NCBI GenBank assembly: GCA_009746045.1
Contig: RPFO01000448.1
Coordinates: 3,498,049-3,562,048 of the forward strand
Reading direction: 5' to 3'
Origin: Mesostigma viride
Lineage: Eukaryota > Streptophyta > Mesostigmatophyceae > Mesostigmatales > Mesostigmataceae
DNA length: 64,000 nt
Shown: piece after piece, positions 18,813 to 30,400 of the stretch
Numbering within the stretch: the first letter of the stretch is position 1
How the letters are laid out: every line of letters starts with the position of its first letter
Translations under genes and position numbers: made by a program
The notes under the pieces: generated by a model
The model's input: only the letters and a program-made list of their open reading frames with translations
Databases searched by the model: none
Told to the model about the DNA's origin: nothing

Positions 18813-20828
18813 TCATGTCATCATGAGCTGCCGCAGCAGCTTGTACTGAGGCCCCGACAGCATCGCTGGCTTGGTCAAGGCATCGGCAATATTCTCGCTC
18901 TCGGGGATCCACCGCCGCTCATCCAACACCGTGGCGGACTCGGCCAACACAAGGTAATCTAGTTTGGTGGTGGAGGCGAGCGGGTTATTCAGAAACTCAA
19001 TTATTGACTTGCTATCTGTGCACAGCCGCATGCGGAGCGACAGCGCCACGCGGGCCTTATCCGCAATCCATTGCAAAAGATGCTGCACATAACACGCATG
19101 GTCGACAGCGGAAATGAACGCGCGACACTCCGCGCGATTGCTGTCTACCACTACCCGCTGATGGATGCGGCTATACCAGTCGACAATAGTGGGCTGCCCA
19201 GTGGGGCTATCAAGAAAAAAGATGGCCGCCTCCCGCGCGCGCAGCTGCGTGATGGTACGCGACTCCAGGTTCGCGTCAGAGTAAATGGTCATTGCCACCG
19301 GGCGGGTGATATCAACCCCCCACACGCGCAGGCCCGGTGACGCCAAGACTTGCGTCCGAAGATGCTGCGCTCCCATGCCCGCAAGCACGGCGTCGGGCGC
19401 ACGCGCGTAGATGGACAGGTCGGGTCGCACCGTGCCCGCGAGCCACCCCAGCTGGCCGCGCAATTGCGGTCCCGCGGACGCATCCAGCCGCTCAGGCAGC
19501 GATTGCGCGAGCTTGTCGGCGTATTCCTGCTTGGCCGCCATGTCAATGCACCAGCCAACCGGTGTGCGGTGCAAAGTGTAGGTTAGGCCACAGAAAGGGA
19601 CGGGGGTGTCGGGGTCCAGCCACAACGTGCGGCTAGTGGGCAAAAGCTTGGCCACAGCGGTTATGAACTGCCGGACCCACGCCCGGGGTCCAATAAGCCG
19701 CCAGTCATCCCCATGCCATTGCATGAACGCGGGCTCGTGTGGGTTGGGTGTGTGGATGTGAAAGAGGTTGCTATCGATGCGGGAAAACACCGCCCCCATG
19801 CTAGCAAAGATGCGTTCAGCCGTCTTGCGAAAGATGATGGGGCTAGACTGCAGGCCCTCCACACCAAGGAGAAGCCGCAAGTACACACACCGCAGCTCCC
19901 CCTGCCACACCAAAGGGACCTTGACCACATACACCGTGCCACGCCACACTTCCTCGGCCACTGCCGGGTCGCTATGGAGAAAGGCCCGCTGAAAATCTGA
20001 GCAGGCCATGGCATAGTCCAACCCCCGATCCAACAGCCCCAAGAACACCGATGTTAACACCCGGCTAGTGGTCTGCGACAGCCCGGGCGTAAACAATTCC
20101 TCCTCCGACAACTCAGACGAGCCCCTAAACTCCGTGACACAGGGCCGTACATGAAATGTGACAGGGTCAGTGGGGAGGACCTGCTTATACTTGAGCACAA
20201 ACTTCAAGTTCAGCTTTACCGCCCCTTGCGGCACCTCCATCAACTCCCCATACACCCCATACATCGCCCACTCCAGCTGCGCGCGCAAGAAAGCCGCGCG
20301 CCACTTATGGAACTTGACAGGGTCACGGCAGTCCTCCTTAAACTGCGGATAACTAACAGGAGATTTAGTGGCGATGCTCCAGGGAAAAATGCCAAGACTG
20401 CTGGGGTGACACTTCTGCGGCTGCGTGACATCGGCTACCAGCGGCTCTGCCGTATATTCCGCCCCGCGAATGGCCCCTACTGCAGTGGCATAATCCTCAG
20501 GGTGATTAATAGCCTCGGGGGGACCCCGGCCCGTGAGGGCTGCAAGCGCTACGTGATATTGGTACAAGCCTATGCTCCCCACCCCCTCGAGGGTCACCAA
20601 GCCGGCTGACACAGAAAACCCGGGGAGGGAAACAAAAGGGTTACCTATGAGGGTGATCCCCTTGTAACCCTCTAGCACTTGCACAGGGACATCTACCCCT
20701 AGGATGGGCATGAGCACCTGCCCAGCCACCTTATAGGCCCGCTGCCCGTCAAACCCCGCAACCTCCTTCCAACTACTGGGCAGCAAAGGGTAATAGGCCT
20801 CGGCCGCCGCCGGGCTCGTGATAGACAC
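18813..20828 (-). CDS. Element 1 pol, protease C-half, RT and RNase H
   Basis: 671 codons open from the frame break. Residues 1-90 are the rest of a retropepsin-like domain (LPILGV-type strand, then GYKGITLIGNPF, the usual hydrophobic-L-G flap partner). RT follows, with the first catalytic Asp in CSDFQRAFL (residue 278) and the second pair in WHGDD (372-375). GVEGLQSSP stands where Copia has YGLKQAP. RNase H carries D518 (YSDAN), E567 (AECRA), D605 (CTDSKS) and D649 (ADALTK), so all four acidic positions are present. The RT/RNase H layout is Copia-like but diverged. The upstream DT motif lies in the other frame because one G is missing at 20828-20830. Confidence 0.9.
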   Translation of the reverse strand: MSITSPAAAEAYYPLLPSSWKEVAGFDGQRAYKVAGQVLMPILGVDVPVQVLEGYKGITLIGNPFVSLPGFSVSAGLVTLEGVGSIGLYQYHVALAALTGRGPPEAINHPEDYATAVGAIRGAEYTAEPLVADVTQPQKCHPSSLGIFPWSIATKSPVSYPQFKEDCRDPVKFHKWRAAFLRAQLEWAMYGVYGELMEVPQGAVKLNLKFVLKYKQVLPTDPVTFHVRPCVTEFRGSSELSEEELFTPGLSQTTSRVLTSVFLGLLDRGLDYAMACSDFQRAFLHSDPAVAEEVWRGTVYVVKVPLVWQGELRCVYLRLLLGVEGLQSSPIIFRKTAERIFASMGAVFSRIDSNLFHIHTPNPHEPAFMQWHGDDWRLIGPRAWVRQFITAVAKLLPTSRTLWLDPDTPVPFCGLTYTLHRTPVGWCIDMAAKQEYADKLAQSLPERLDASAGPQLRGQLGWLAGTVRPDLSIYARAPDAVLAGMGAQHLRTQVLASPGLRVWGVDITRPVAMTIYSDANLESRTITQLRAREAAIFFLDSPTGQPTIVDWYSRIHQRVVVDSNRAECRAFISAVDHACYVQHLLQWIADKARVALSLRMRLCTDSKSIIEFLNNPLASTTKLDYLVLAESATVLDERRWIPESENIADALTKPAMLSGPQYKLLRQLMMT

Positions 20829-22561
20829 CCTGCCATGGTATCTATGGCCGCAATATGCCTAGAGGGAACATCATGAGCTTCAGTCACAACCGTGGGGCAC
20901 TTATCTGGCATGACGCGGCTGACTTGTGCCGCACCCCCCGCTGCCGCCGCCTTGAGCTTGTCCGCCTTGAGCAGCTGTCGGAGGACGTGGGCCAGCTGGG
21001 AGCCCACGCCCGCGCCTGACGATGTGTCCGGCGCCGCCACGGTGGGCGCTGCTGGGGTCGCGGGGAGGGGCTGAGGTAGCGCCCCCGCGTCGACCCCGGG
21101 GACTTGCTCCGGCGCGGCGCCTGCAGGGGGGTGGGCAACAAGCGCATCATGCACAGCCACCCCAAGTGGGGTGGGTAGGACAGGTTCCAGCCGGGCCCGC
21201 TTGGCCGGCCGGCTATCCACATCCCAACCGAGCTGGCGGCTGTGCTCCTTGGCCGCCTGGACCTGGGCATCGGACGCCTTGTACCGATACACCTTATCCC
21301 ACGGGATGAGATAGTCCCTATGCTCCCAGTGCACCTTCACCCGCCTATGCACCCAGTCCAAATCCACCACCATGCCTGGCCCTTGCATCTGCCCCCGCTT
21401 GCCAAAGGAATTCTCCTTGTGAAACAAGACCAACTCCCCCAGCTCCCACTCCTGCGACAAGTCAGGCTGGGTGCGGTCTAACTGCCGCCTAACCTCAGCG
21501 GTGGTAGCGAGGTGGGCCTCCCAATGGTCTGCCACGTCCGGAGGGTAAATGCCCGACTGCAGCCCCCGCGCGGTAATAAGACCTAGTCCCTGGGGCAGCT
21601 TGAAAAGCACCTGGCTGTTGTACTTGTCCATGAGCAAGCGGCACCACAGCGCGCGTTGTGCATAAGGCTGCCCCGCGGGCTTGAATCCTAACCCGCTGGC
21701 CTGCTGCTTGGCTGCCATGCCCTTTACGCTGCTGATGTGCCTATCAATCAGCCCCAAGTTGCCATGGTCCTGCCGCCCAGCAATAACCACCATCTCACAG
21801 CCCTCCCGCCCCACAATGCAATCAAATTGTTGGTCCAACATGACCTCAGAAATGGGAAAGAAGTGAGACATGGCAATGCGCAGCCCCCGCCACAAGGACT
21901 CCTCTACCATGCTTGGCAGGGGCTCGATGGCTAGGAACTTGGTATAGCGATCCATCAAGACCAAATAATAGTCCCCCTCCTCCAAATGCATGACATCCCC
22001 CACTAACCTCCCCCGGTACGGGGAAGGAGTCTTAGCATGCCAGCGCCTACGCTTCTTCCTGACACTTGCGCATGCGTGGCACTCCTCTAACTCCGCCTGA
22101 GCGACCTTCAACCCCGGCGCCCCCATAAGCCGAGTCGCCCAGTCTAGCGTTTGCCCCGCCACATGACCCACCGCAAGGTGAATCTGGTGAGCAAGCATCC
22201 GCAATCCTATGGCCGTGGGGGTGGTGCCATCCCCTTCTATGCTAGGCACCTGCCCCGCCAAGCTCTCTGCATGTGCATTCCTGTCGGCAATGTGCTCTAG
22301 TGAGGCCTTACTGAGGCGGCGACCCAACTCCACGTCTACGTGAGGGGCTACCTCGGCATCTGCCGGCACTATCTCACCTGAAGGGGTGAGCTCCGGAAGG
22401 GCGTGTTCAGGCTCTATTGCGACCACGCTGGGCACGCACTCCTGATCAGCTGCAGCACTTGCACTTCCATTCTGAACCACTGACGTGGGAACATTAGGAC
22501 TACAAGGCACAGCATCCTCACGCCTAGCCGACTCACCGCGACACACATCACCTCTATGACG
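20828..22561 (-). CDS. Element 1 pol, integrase and start of protease
   Basis: Open in the gag frame directly after the gag UGA, so translation probably comes by readthrough. Numbering from the GTG at 22546: a zinc-binding HHCC module (H123, H128, C156, C159), then the integrase core with D184 (VGDVMH), D238 (MLDQQFD) and D268 in GLIDRHISSVK. The last position is glutamate in elements 2 and 3. The C-terminal module (ENSFGKRGQMQGPG) resembles the small barrel/GPY-F region of Gypsy integrases. After a Pro/Ala linker comes AAIDTMA, the start of the protease motif, just before the frame break. No protease lies between gag and the zinc module. Confidence 0.9.
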
Positions 22562-22564
22562 TCA
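22562..22564 (-). other. Element 1 gag UGA stop, candidate readthrough site
   Basis: Gag ends AAG UGA CGU, and the same frame continues open into integrase with no other stop. UGA followed by C is the leakiest stop context known in eukaryotes. Element 2 has the same arrangement. Confidence 0.6.
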
Positions 22565-23809
22565 CTTGGGCATGGCTGGCCGTGGGGCGCGGCATGTGTT
22601 GGGGTCGTGTCCAGGAAGCCGAACCGCCCAGCAGCGCCGGCACACTCGAGTCGCCTTGCCGAGGTCCAGCCGCAGCGTGCAGTTGGCCTCGGTGTGCCCC
22701 ACGCCGGTGCACCGCTCGCAGACGACCTTCTCCTTGGGGACGCCACCCTGCTGCTGTTGCTGCCTGCCAGTGCCGCCCTCCTGTCGAGGCTGCTTGCCCT
22801 GACCGCCTCCCGGCCCGCGTTTGCTGGACGCGTTCTGGTTGTGCCGACCACCGCGAGCTCGGCGTTTGCCACCCAACATTCGCACCACGTTGTCGGCCAC
22901 CGTCGTGGACAGCTGGGTAACAAGAGTGGTCAAGTCCGACAGAGAAGCTGCTGGCGGGGTCGAGGCAGGCACAGGGTTTACCTGAGCAACTGTCGGCAGC
23001 TTGTTGTTACGCCTGGGGCCGCCCCGGTCCTTGAACATCTCTCGGAGGTGCGCCATGGCTGCGTTGAACCGTTTCTGGTCGTCCGGGGTGCCCACTACCA
23101 CGGAAGAAGCTAGCGCAATTTTCATGCCGAGACCGGCCTTGACATTGGCACGGCTCTCTGGCGTCAGCCCCAGCGCATCCAGAACTGCGCTGAGTAAATA
23201 TTCGCTACTCATGTGCTTCAAGACACCCTTGCTCCGGACCTGGGCCGCGAATCTGGCCATGTCCGAGCTGAGGTAATTGGGGTCAAGCGACAGGTTGCGC
23301 ACCAGCGCCTGCCCCTCCTTTTCCTCGTCAGGAAAGCTTGAGGTGTCGAGCACCTCTTGCAGGGCCTTCACTGTGTCGGGCCAGGTCCACGCCTCTTTGC
23401 TGGCGTTGATAATGACCCCTCGCACGTCCGCATTACCCGTAGCCTCGTTGCATACCTCTGACCGGCGCAGCTTGGTGAGGAAAACTGCGTCGGACAGTTC
23501 GTTGTAGTCCTGCCGGAGCTCGCCCAGGCTGTTAATCAGGCGGAGCCAATTTTCGGAAGAACCGTCAGGTTCGCCAGAATTGGCGAAGCTTATAAGGCCG
23601 TACACGTGAGAAAACATAGGAATAGGGGATGAAAATCCGTCAATCCATCCATACATACATCCATCCATACATACATCCACCGAATTTGTCCCGAATTTGC
23701 AAGCATAAGGGTGAGGTTCTTCCGAAAATTGGCTCCGCCGTAGAGTTTCAACGGGCAAGTTGCAAACACGCACGTTACTTGATAAACTCCTCCACGGCGG
23801 ACGGCGTCA
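22565..23809 (-). CDS. Element 1 gag, main part
   Basis: About 400 codons with a capsid-like helical region (SENWLRLINSLGELRQDYNE onward), then a Gln/Gly/Arg-rich nucleocapsid. That part has a clear CCHC knuckle (CERCTGVGHTEANC) and a second Cys/His cluster, C-x2-C-x7-H-x4-C. There is no ATG at the left end. The frame opens at about 23809 and overlaps the end of the upstream gag frame, so a +1 step (error or frameshift) joins them. A 25-bp inverted repeat (23539-23563 and 23715-23739) with TCCATCCATACATACA repeats between lies inside the coding region and probably marks an insertion or fold-back rearrangement. Confidence 0.8.
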
Positions 23810-24014
23810 GAATTTCTGGCAGCTTACTTGGCAGCTCTTCTTTCTTGAAAACTTTCCGGGCAGTTGGTGCTGACTGCTGCCCCGGAGCGGTGCTGACCGA
23901 GCCACCAGCTGGCTCAGTCGCCACGGTGGCTGCGCCACTCCCATCCGCCGGAGTTGATGCTTGCGTTCCCTGGTCCTGGGTTGCAGCTGCCGTTCGCTCC
24001 GCGCCACGCGCCAT
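23775..24014 (-). CDS. Element 1 gag, N-terminal part
   Basis: 79 codons from the first ATG, 47 bp inside the 5' LTR (MARGAERTAA...). It is Ala/Thr/Gly-rich and ends FIK-stop at 23775. The real protein probably passes into the overlapping +1 frame before this stop. I see no domain in it. Confidence 0.6.
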   Translation of the reverse strand: MARGAERTAAATQDQGTQASTPADGSGAATVATEPAGGSVSTAPGQQSAPTARKVFKKEELPSKLPEILTPSAVEEFIK

Positions 24015-24060
24015 GAGCCCAGAAAAATGGTCAACGGTAATGTTGACTGTTGTGAATACA

Positions 24061-24489
24061 AGTTGAATGCCCTTCGCCGCTGGCTAGCACGCCGGCGATG
24101 GAGACGGGATTTTTGTTGTTTGGGGAACCGATTGTGGGAGGCTGAGCCCGCAGCCGCCACTGATTGCTATTGAACCCTTGCAGCTGGCCAGGCCGCAAGG
24201 AGCTCAGCGGCGCGGCGCTAACCGATAAGGCATGCTCGAGCCTCTAACCCGAGACTACCGGTAGGCTACCCGATAGTGCATGCTCGAGCCTCTAACCCGA
24301 GACTACCGGCACTCAGCGGATCTGTGCTACCGAGGGCGACGGTTCTCTGACCGTCCCGGCGCGCACTGGCTTCCGTACCTTGCTTAGGCACCGACTAGCA
24401 TCTAGACACCAATCTTTGATGCCCACCTGACTAGGCGCCCAGGCCGGCGACTACCGGCCAGCGGATAGATGCCACTCGGGAGCACAACT
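24061..24489 (-). repeat. Element 1 5' LTR
   Basis: 429 bp, apparently identical to 18047-18475. The internal sequence next to it, read on the minus strand (TGTATTCACAACAGTC), does not start with the TGG of a standard tRNA primer-binding site. Confidence 0.95.
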
Positions 24490-27400
24490 CAAGGGGCGGC
24501 TGCACACACACGTACATACACCATGCACGCAAGGGGCTGCACACACACTTACACACACCATGCACGCAAGGGCCGGCATGCACACACACTGGCATACACC
24601 GCGCACGCAAGGGGCGGCTGCACACACGTACATACACCGCGCACGCAAGGGGCGAGTGCACACACACGTACACACACCGCGCACGAAAGGGGCGGCTGCA
24701 CACACACGTACACACACCATGCATGCAATTGCCGGCATGCACACACACGTACATCCACTGCGCACGCAAGGGGCAACTGCACACACATGTACACACGCTC
24801 GGGGCGGCTGCACACACACTTACACACACCATGCACGCAAGGGCCGGCATGCACACACACTGGCATACACCGCGCACGCAAGGGCGGCTGCACCCACATG
24901 TACATACACCATGCACGCAAGGACAAGGATTCACACACACGTACACACACCGCGCACGCAAGGGGCGGCTGCACACAAACGTACACACACCATGCACGCA
25001 ATTGCCGGCATGCACACACACGTACATCCACCGCGCACGCAAGGGGCAACTGCACACACATGTACACACGCTTGGGGCGGCTGCACTCACATGTACACAC
25101 ACCGCGCACGCAAGGGCCGGCTGCACACACACGTACATACACCGCGCACGCAAGGGGCAACTGCACACACACGTACATCCACCGCGCACGCAAGGGGCAA
25201 CTGCACACACATGTACACACACCGCGCACGCTTGGGGCAGCTGCACTCACATGTACACACACCGCGCACGCTTGGGGCGGCTGCACACACATGTACATCC
25301 ACCGCGCACGCAAGGGGCGAGTGCAAACACATGTACATACACCGCGCACGCAAGGGGCAACTGCCCACACATGTACATCCACCGCGCACGCAAGGGCCGG
25401 CTGCACTCAATTGTACATACACCGCCCATGCAAGGGCGGCTGCACACACACGTACACACACCATGCACGCAAGGGCCGGCATGCACACACAGTACACACA
25501 CCGCGCACGCAAGGGGCGGCTGCACACACACGTACATACACTGCGCACGCAAGGGGCTGCTGCACACACACTTACACTCACCATGCACGCAAGGGGCGGC
25601 TGCACACACACGTACACACACCGCGCACGCAAGGGACGGCTGCACACACACGTACATACACCGCGCACGCAAGTGCACTTACATGTACACACACCACGCA
25701 CGCAAGGGGCGGCTGCACACACACGTACATACACCGCGCACGCAAGGACCGGCTCCACTCACATGTACATCCACCGCGCAACCACGGGGCGGCTGCACAC
25801 ACACGTACATACACCGCGCACGCAAGGGGCTGCTGCACACACACTTACACACAAAATGCACGCTTGGGGCGACGGCACTCACATGTACATACACCGCGCA
25901 CGAAAGGGGTGGCTGCACACACACGTACATCCACCGCGCACGCAAGGGGCGGCTGCACACACACATACATACACCGCGCACGCTTGGGGCGGCTGCACAC
26001 ACACGTACCTACACCGCGCACGCAAGGGGCGGCTGCACACACACGTACATACACCGCGCACGCAAGGGGCGAGTGCACACACACGTACACACACCGCGCA
26101 CGCAAGGGGCGGCTGCACACACACGTACACACACCATGCACGCAATTGCCGGCATGCACACACACGTACATCCACCGCGCACGCAAGGGGCAACTGCACA
26201 CACATGTACACACACCGCGCACGCTTGGGGCAGCTGCACTCACATGTACACACACCGCGCACGCTTGGGGCGGCTGCACACACACGTACACACACCGCGC
26301 ACGCTTGGGGCGGCTGCACACACACGTACCTACACCGCGCACGCAAGGGGCGGCTGCACACACACTTACACACAAAATGCACGCTTGGGGCGACGGCACT
26401 CACATGTACACACACCGCGCACGCAAGGGGCGGCTGCACACACACGTACACACACCATGCACGCAATTGCCGGCATGCACACACACGTACATCCACCGCG
26501 CACGCAAGGGGCAACTGCACACACATGTACACACACCGCGCACGCTTGGGGCAGCTGCACTCACATGTACACACACCGCGCACGCTTGGGGCGGCTGCAC
26601 ACACACGTACATACACCGCGCACGCAAGGGGCGGCTGCACACATACGTACCTACACCGCGCACGCAAGGGGCGGCTGCACACACACGTACATACACCGCG
26701 CACGCAAGGACCGGCTCCACTCACATGTACATCCACCGCGCAACCACGGGGCGGCTGCACACACACGTACATACACCGCGCACGCAAGGGGCTGCTGCAC
26801 ACACACTTACACACAAAATGCACGCTTGGGGCGACGGCACTCACATGTACATACACCGCGCACGAAAGGGGTGGCTGCACACACACGTACATCCACCGCG
26901 CACGCAAGGGGCGGCTGCACACACACATACATACACCATGCACGCAAGGGGCGAGTGCAAAAACATGTACATACACCGCGCACGCAAGGGGCAACTGCCC
27001 ACACATGGACATACACCATGCACGCAAGGGGCGGCTGCACACACATGTACATCCACCGCGCACGCAAGGGGCGAGTGCACACACACGTACACACACCGCG
27101 CACGCAAGGGGCGGCTGCACACACACGTACACACACCATGCACGCAATTGCCGGCATGCACACACACGTACATCCACCGCGCACGCAAGGGGCAACTGCA
27201 CACACATGTACACACACCGCGCACGCAAGGGGCAGCTGCACTCACATGTACACACACCGCGCACGCTTGGGGCGGCTGCACACACACGTACATACACCGC
27301 GCACGCAATTAAGGGACGGCTGCACACACACGTACATACACCGCGCACGCAAGGGGCAACGGCACTCACATGTACATACACCATGCACGCAAGGGGCGGC

Positions 27401-30400
27401 TGCACACACACGTACACACACCATGCACGCAAGGAGCGACTTCACGCACAGGTACACACACCATGCACGCAAGGTTCGGCTGCACACACATGTACATCCA
27501 CCGCGCACGCAAGGGGCGGCTGCACTCACATGTACATACACCGCGCACGAAAGGGGTGGCTGCACACACACGTACATCCACCGCGCACGCAAGGGGCGGC
27601 TGCACACACACATACATACACCATGCACGCAAGGGGCGAGTGCAAAAACATGTACATACACCGCGCACGCAAGGGGCAACTGCCCACACATGGACATACA
27701 CCATGCACGCAAGGGGCGGCTGCACACACATGTACATCCACCGCGCACGCAAGGGGCGAGTGCACACACACGTACACACACCGCGCACGCTTGGGGCGGC
27801 TGCACACACACGTACCTACACCGCGCACGCAAGGGGCGGCTGCACACACACGTACATCCACCGCGCACGCAAGGGGCAACTGCACACACATGTACACACA
27901 CCGCGCACGCTTGGGGCAGCTGCACTCACATGTACACACACCGCGCACGCAAGGGCCGGCTGCACACACACGTACATCCACCGCGCACGCAAGGGGCAAC
28001 TGCACACACACGTACATACACCGCGCACGCAAGGGGCGGCTGCACACACACGTACACACACCGCGCACGCAAGGGGCAACTGCACACACATGTACACACA
28101 CCGCGCACGCTTGGGGCGGCTGCACACACACGTACCTACACCGCGCACGCAAGGGCGGCTGCACACACACGTACATACACCGCGCACGCAAGGGGCAACT
28201 GCACACACATGTACATACACCGCGCAACCACGGGGCGGCTGCACACACACGTACACACACCATGCACGCAAGGGGCGGCTGCACACACACGTACATCCAC
28301 CGCGCACGCAAGGGGCGGCTGCACACACACGTACACACACCGCGCACGCAAGGGGCGAGTGCACACACACGTACACACACCGCGCACGCTTGGGGCGGCT
28401 GCACACACACGTACCTACACCGCGCACGCAAGGGGCGGCTGCACACACACGTACATCCACCGCGCACGCAAGGGGCAACTGCACACACATGTACACACAC
28501 CGCGCACGCTTGGGGCAGCTGCACTCACATGTACACACACCGCGCACGCAAGGGCCGGCTGCACACACACGTACATCCACCGCGCACGCAAGGGGCAACT
28601 GCACACACACGTACATACACCGCGCACGCAAGGGGCGGCTGCACACACACGTACACACCGCGCACGCAAGGGGCAACTGCACACATGTACACACACCGCG
28701 CACGCTTGGGGCGGCTGCACACACACGTACCTACACCGCGCACGCAAGGGGCGGCTGCACACACACGTACATACACCGCGCACGCAAGGGGCAACTGCAC
28801 ACACATGTACATACACCGCGCAACCACGGGGCGGCTGCACACACACGTACATACACCGCGCACGCAAGGGGCGGCTGCACACATACGTACCTACACCGCG
28901 CACCCAAGGGGCGACTGCACACACATGTACATCCACCGCGCACGCAAGGGCCGGCTGCACACACACGTACACACACCATGCACGCAAGGGCCGGCTGCAC
29001 ACACACGTACATACACCGCGCACGCTTGGGGCGGCTGCACACACACGTACCTACACCGCGCACGCAAGGGGCGGCTGCACACATACGTATACCTACACCG
29101 CGCACGCAAGGGGCGACTGCACACACATGTACATCCACCGCGCACGCAAGGGCCGGCTGCACACACACGTACACACACCATGCACGCAAGGGCCGGCTGC
29201 ACACACACGTACATACACCGCGCACGCTTGGGGCGGCTGCACACACACGTACACACACCGCGCACGCAAGGGGCAGCTGCACACACACGTACATACACCA
29301 TGCACGCAAGGGGCTGCACACACACTTACACACACCTTGCACGCAAGGGCCGGCATGCACACACACTGGCATACACCGCGCACGCAAGGGGCGGCTGCAC
29401 ACACGTACATACACCGCGCACGCAAGGGGCGAGTGCACACACACGTACACACACCGCGCACGCAAGGGGCGGCTGCACACACACGTACACACACCATGCA
29501 CGCAATTGCCGGCATGCACACGCACGTACATCCACTGCGCACGCAAGGGGCAACTGCACACACATGTACACACGCTTGGGGCGGCTGCACTCACATGTAC
29601 ACACACCGCGCACGCAAGGGCCGGCTGCACACACACGTACATACACCGCGCACGCAAGGGGCAACTGCACACACACGTACACACACAATGCACGCTTGGG
29701 GCAACGGCACTCACATGTACATACACCATGCACGCAAGGGGCGGCTGCACACACACGTACACACACCATGCACGCAAGGAGCGACTTCACGCACAGGTAC
29801 ACTCACCATGCACGCAAGGGGCGGCTGCACACACACGTACACACACCGCGCACGCAATTAAGGGACGGCTGCACACACACGTACATACACCGCGCACGCA
29901 AGGGGCAACAGCACTCACATGTACATACACCATGCACGCAAGGGGCGGCTGCACACACACGTACACACACCATGCACGCAAGGGCCGGCTGCACACACAC
30001 TTACACACACAATGCACGCTTGGGGCAACGGCACTCACATGTACATACACCATGCACGCAAGGGGCGGCTGCACACACACGTACACACACCATGCACGCA
30101 AGGAGCGACTTCACGCACAGGTACACTCACCATGCACGCAAGGGGCGGCTGCACACACACGTACACACACCGCGCACGCAATTAAGGGACGGCTGCACAC
30201 ACACGTACATACACCGCGCACGCAAGGGGCAACAGCACTCACATGTACATACACCATGCACGCAAGGGGCGGCTGCACACACACGTACACACACCATGCA
30301 CGCAAGGAGCGACTTCACGCACAGGTACACACACCATGCACGCAAGGTTCGGCTGCACACACATGTACATCCACCGCGCACGCAAGGGCGAGTGCAAACA

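Larger units (their letters stand above)
18047..24489 (-). mobile_element. LTR retrotransposon element 1 (complete, minus strand)
   Basis: A 6443-bp element with 429-bp LTRs, flanked by the 5-bp duplication CAAGG (18042-18046 and 24490-24494). Deleting it restores an uninterrupted satellite monomer. Order on the minus strand: 5' LTR, gag, in-frame UGA, integrase, retropepsin-like domain, RT, RNase H, 3' LTR. The two LTRs look identical by eye, so the insertion is recent. Frame breaks: a +1 step near 23775-23810 in gag and a one-base loss at 20828-20830 in the protease region. Confidence 0.95.
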
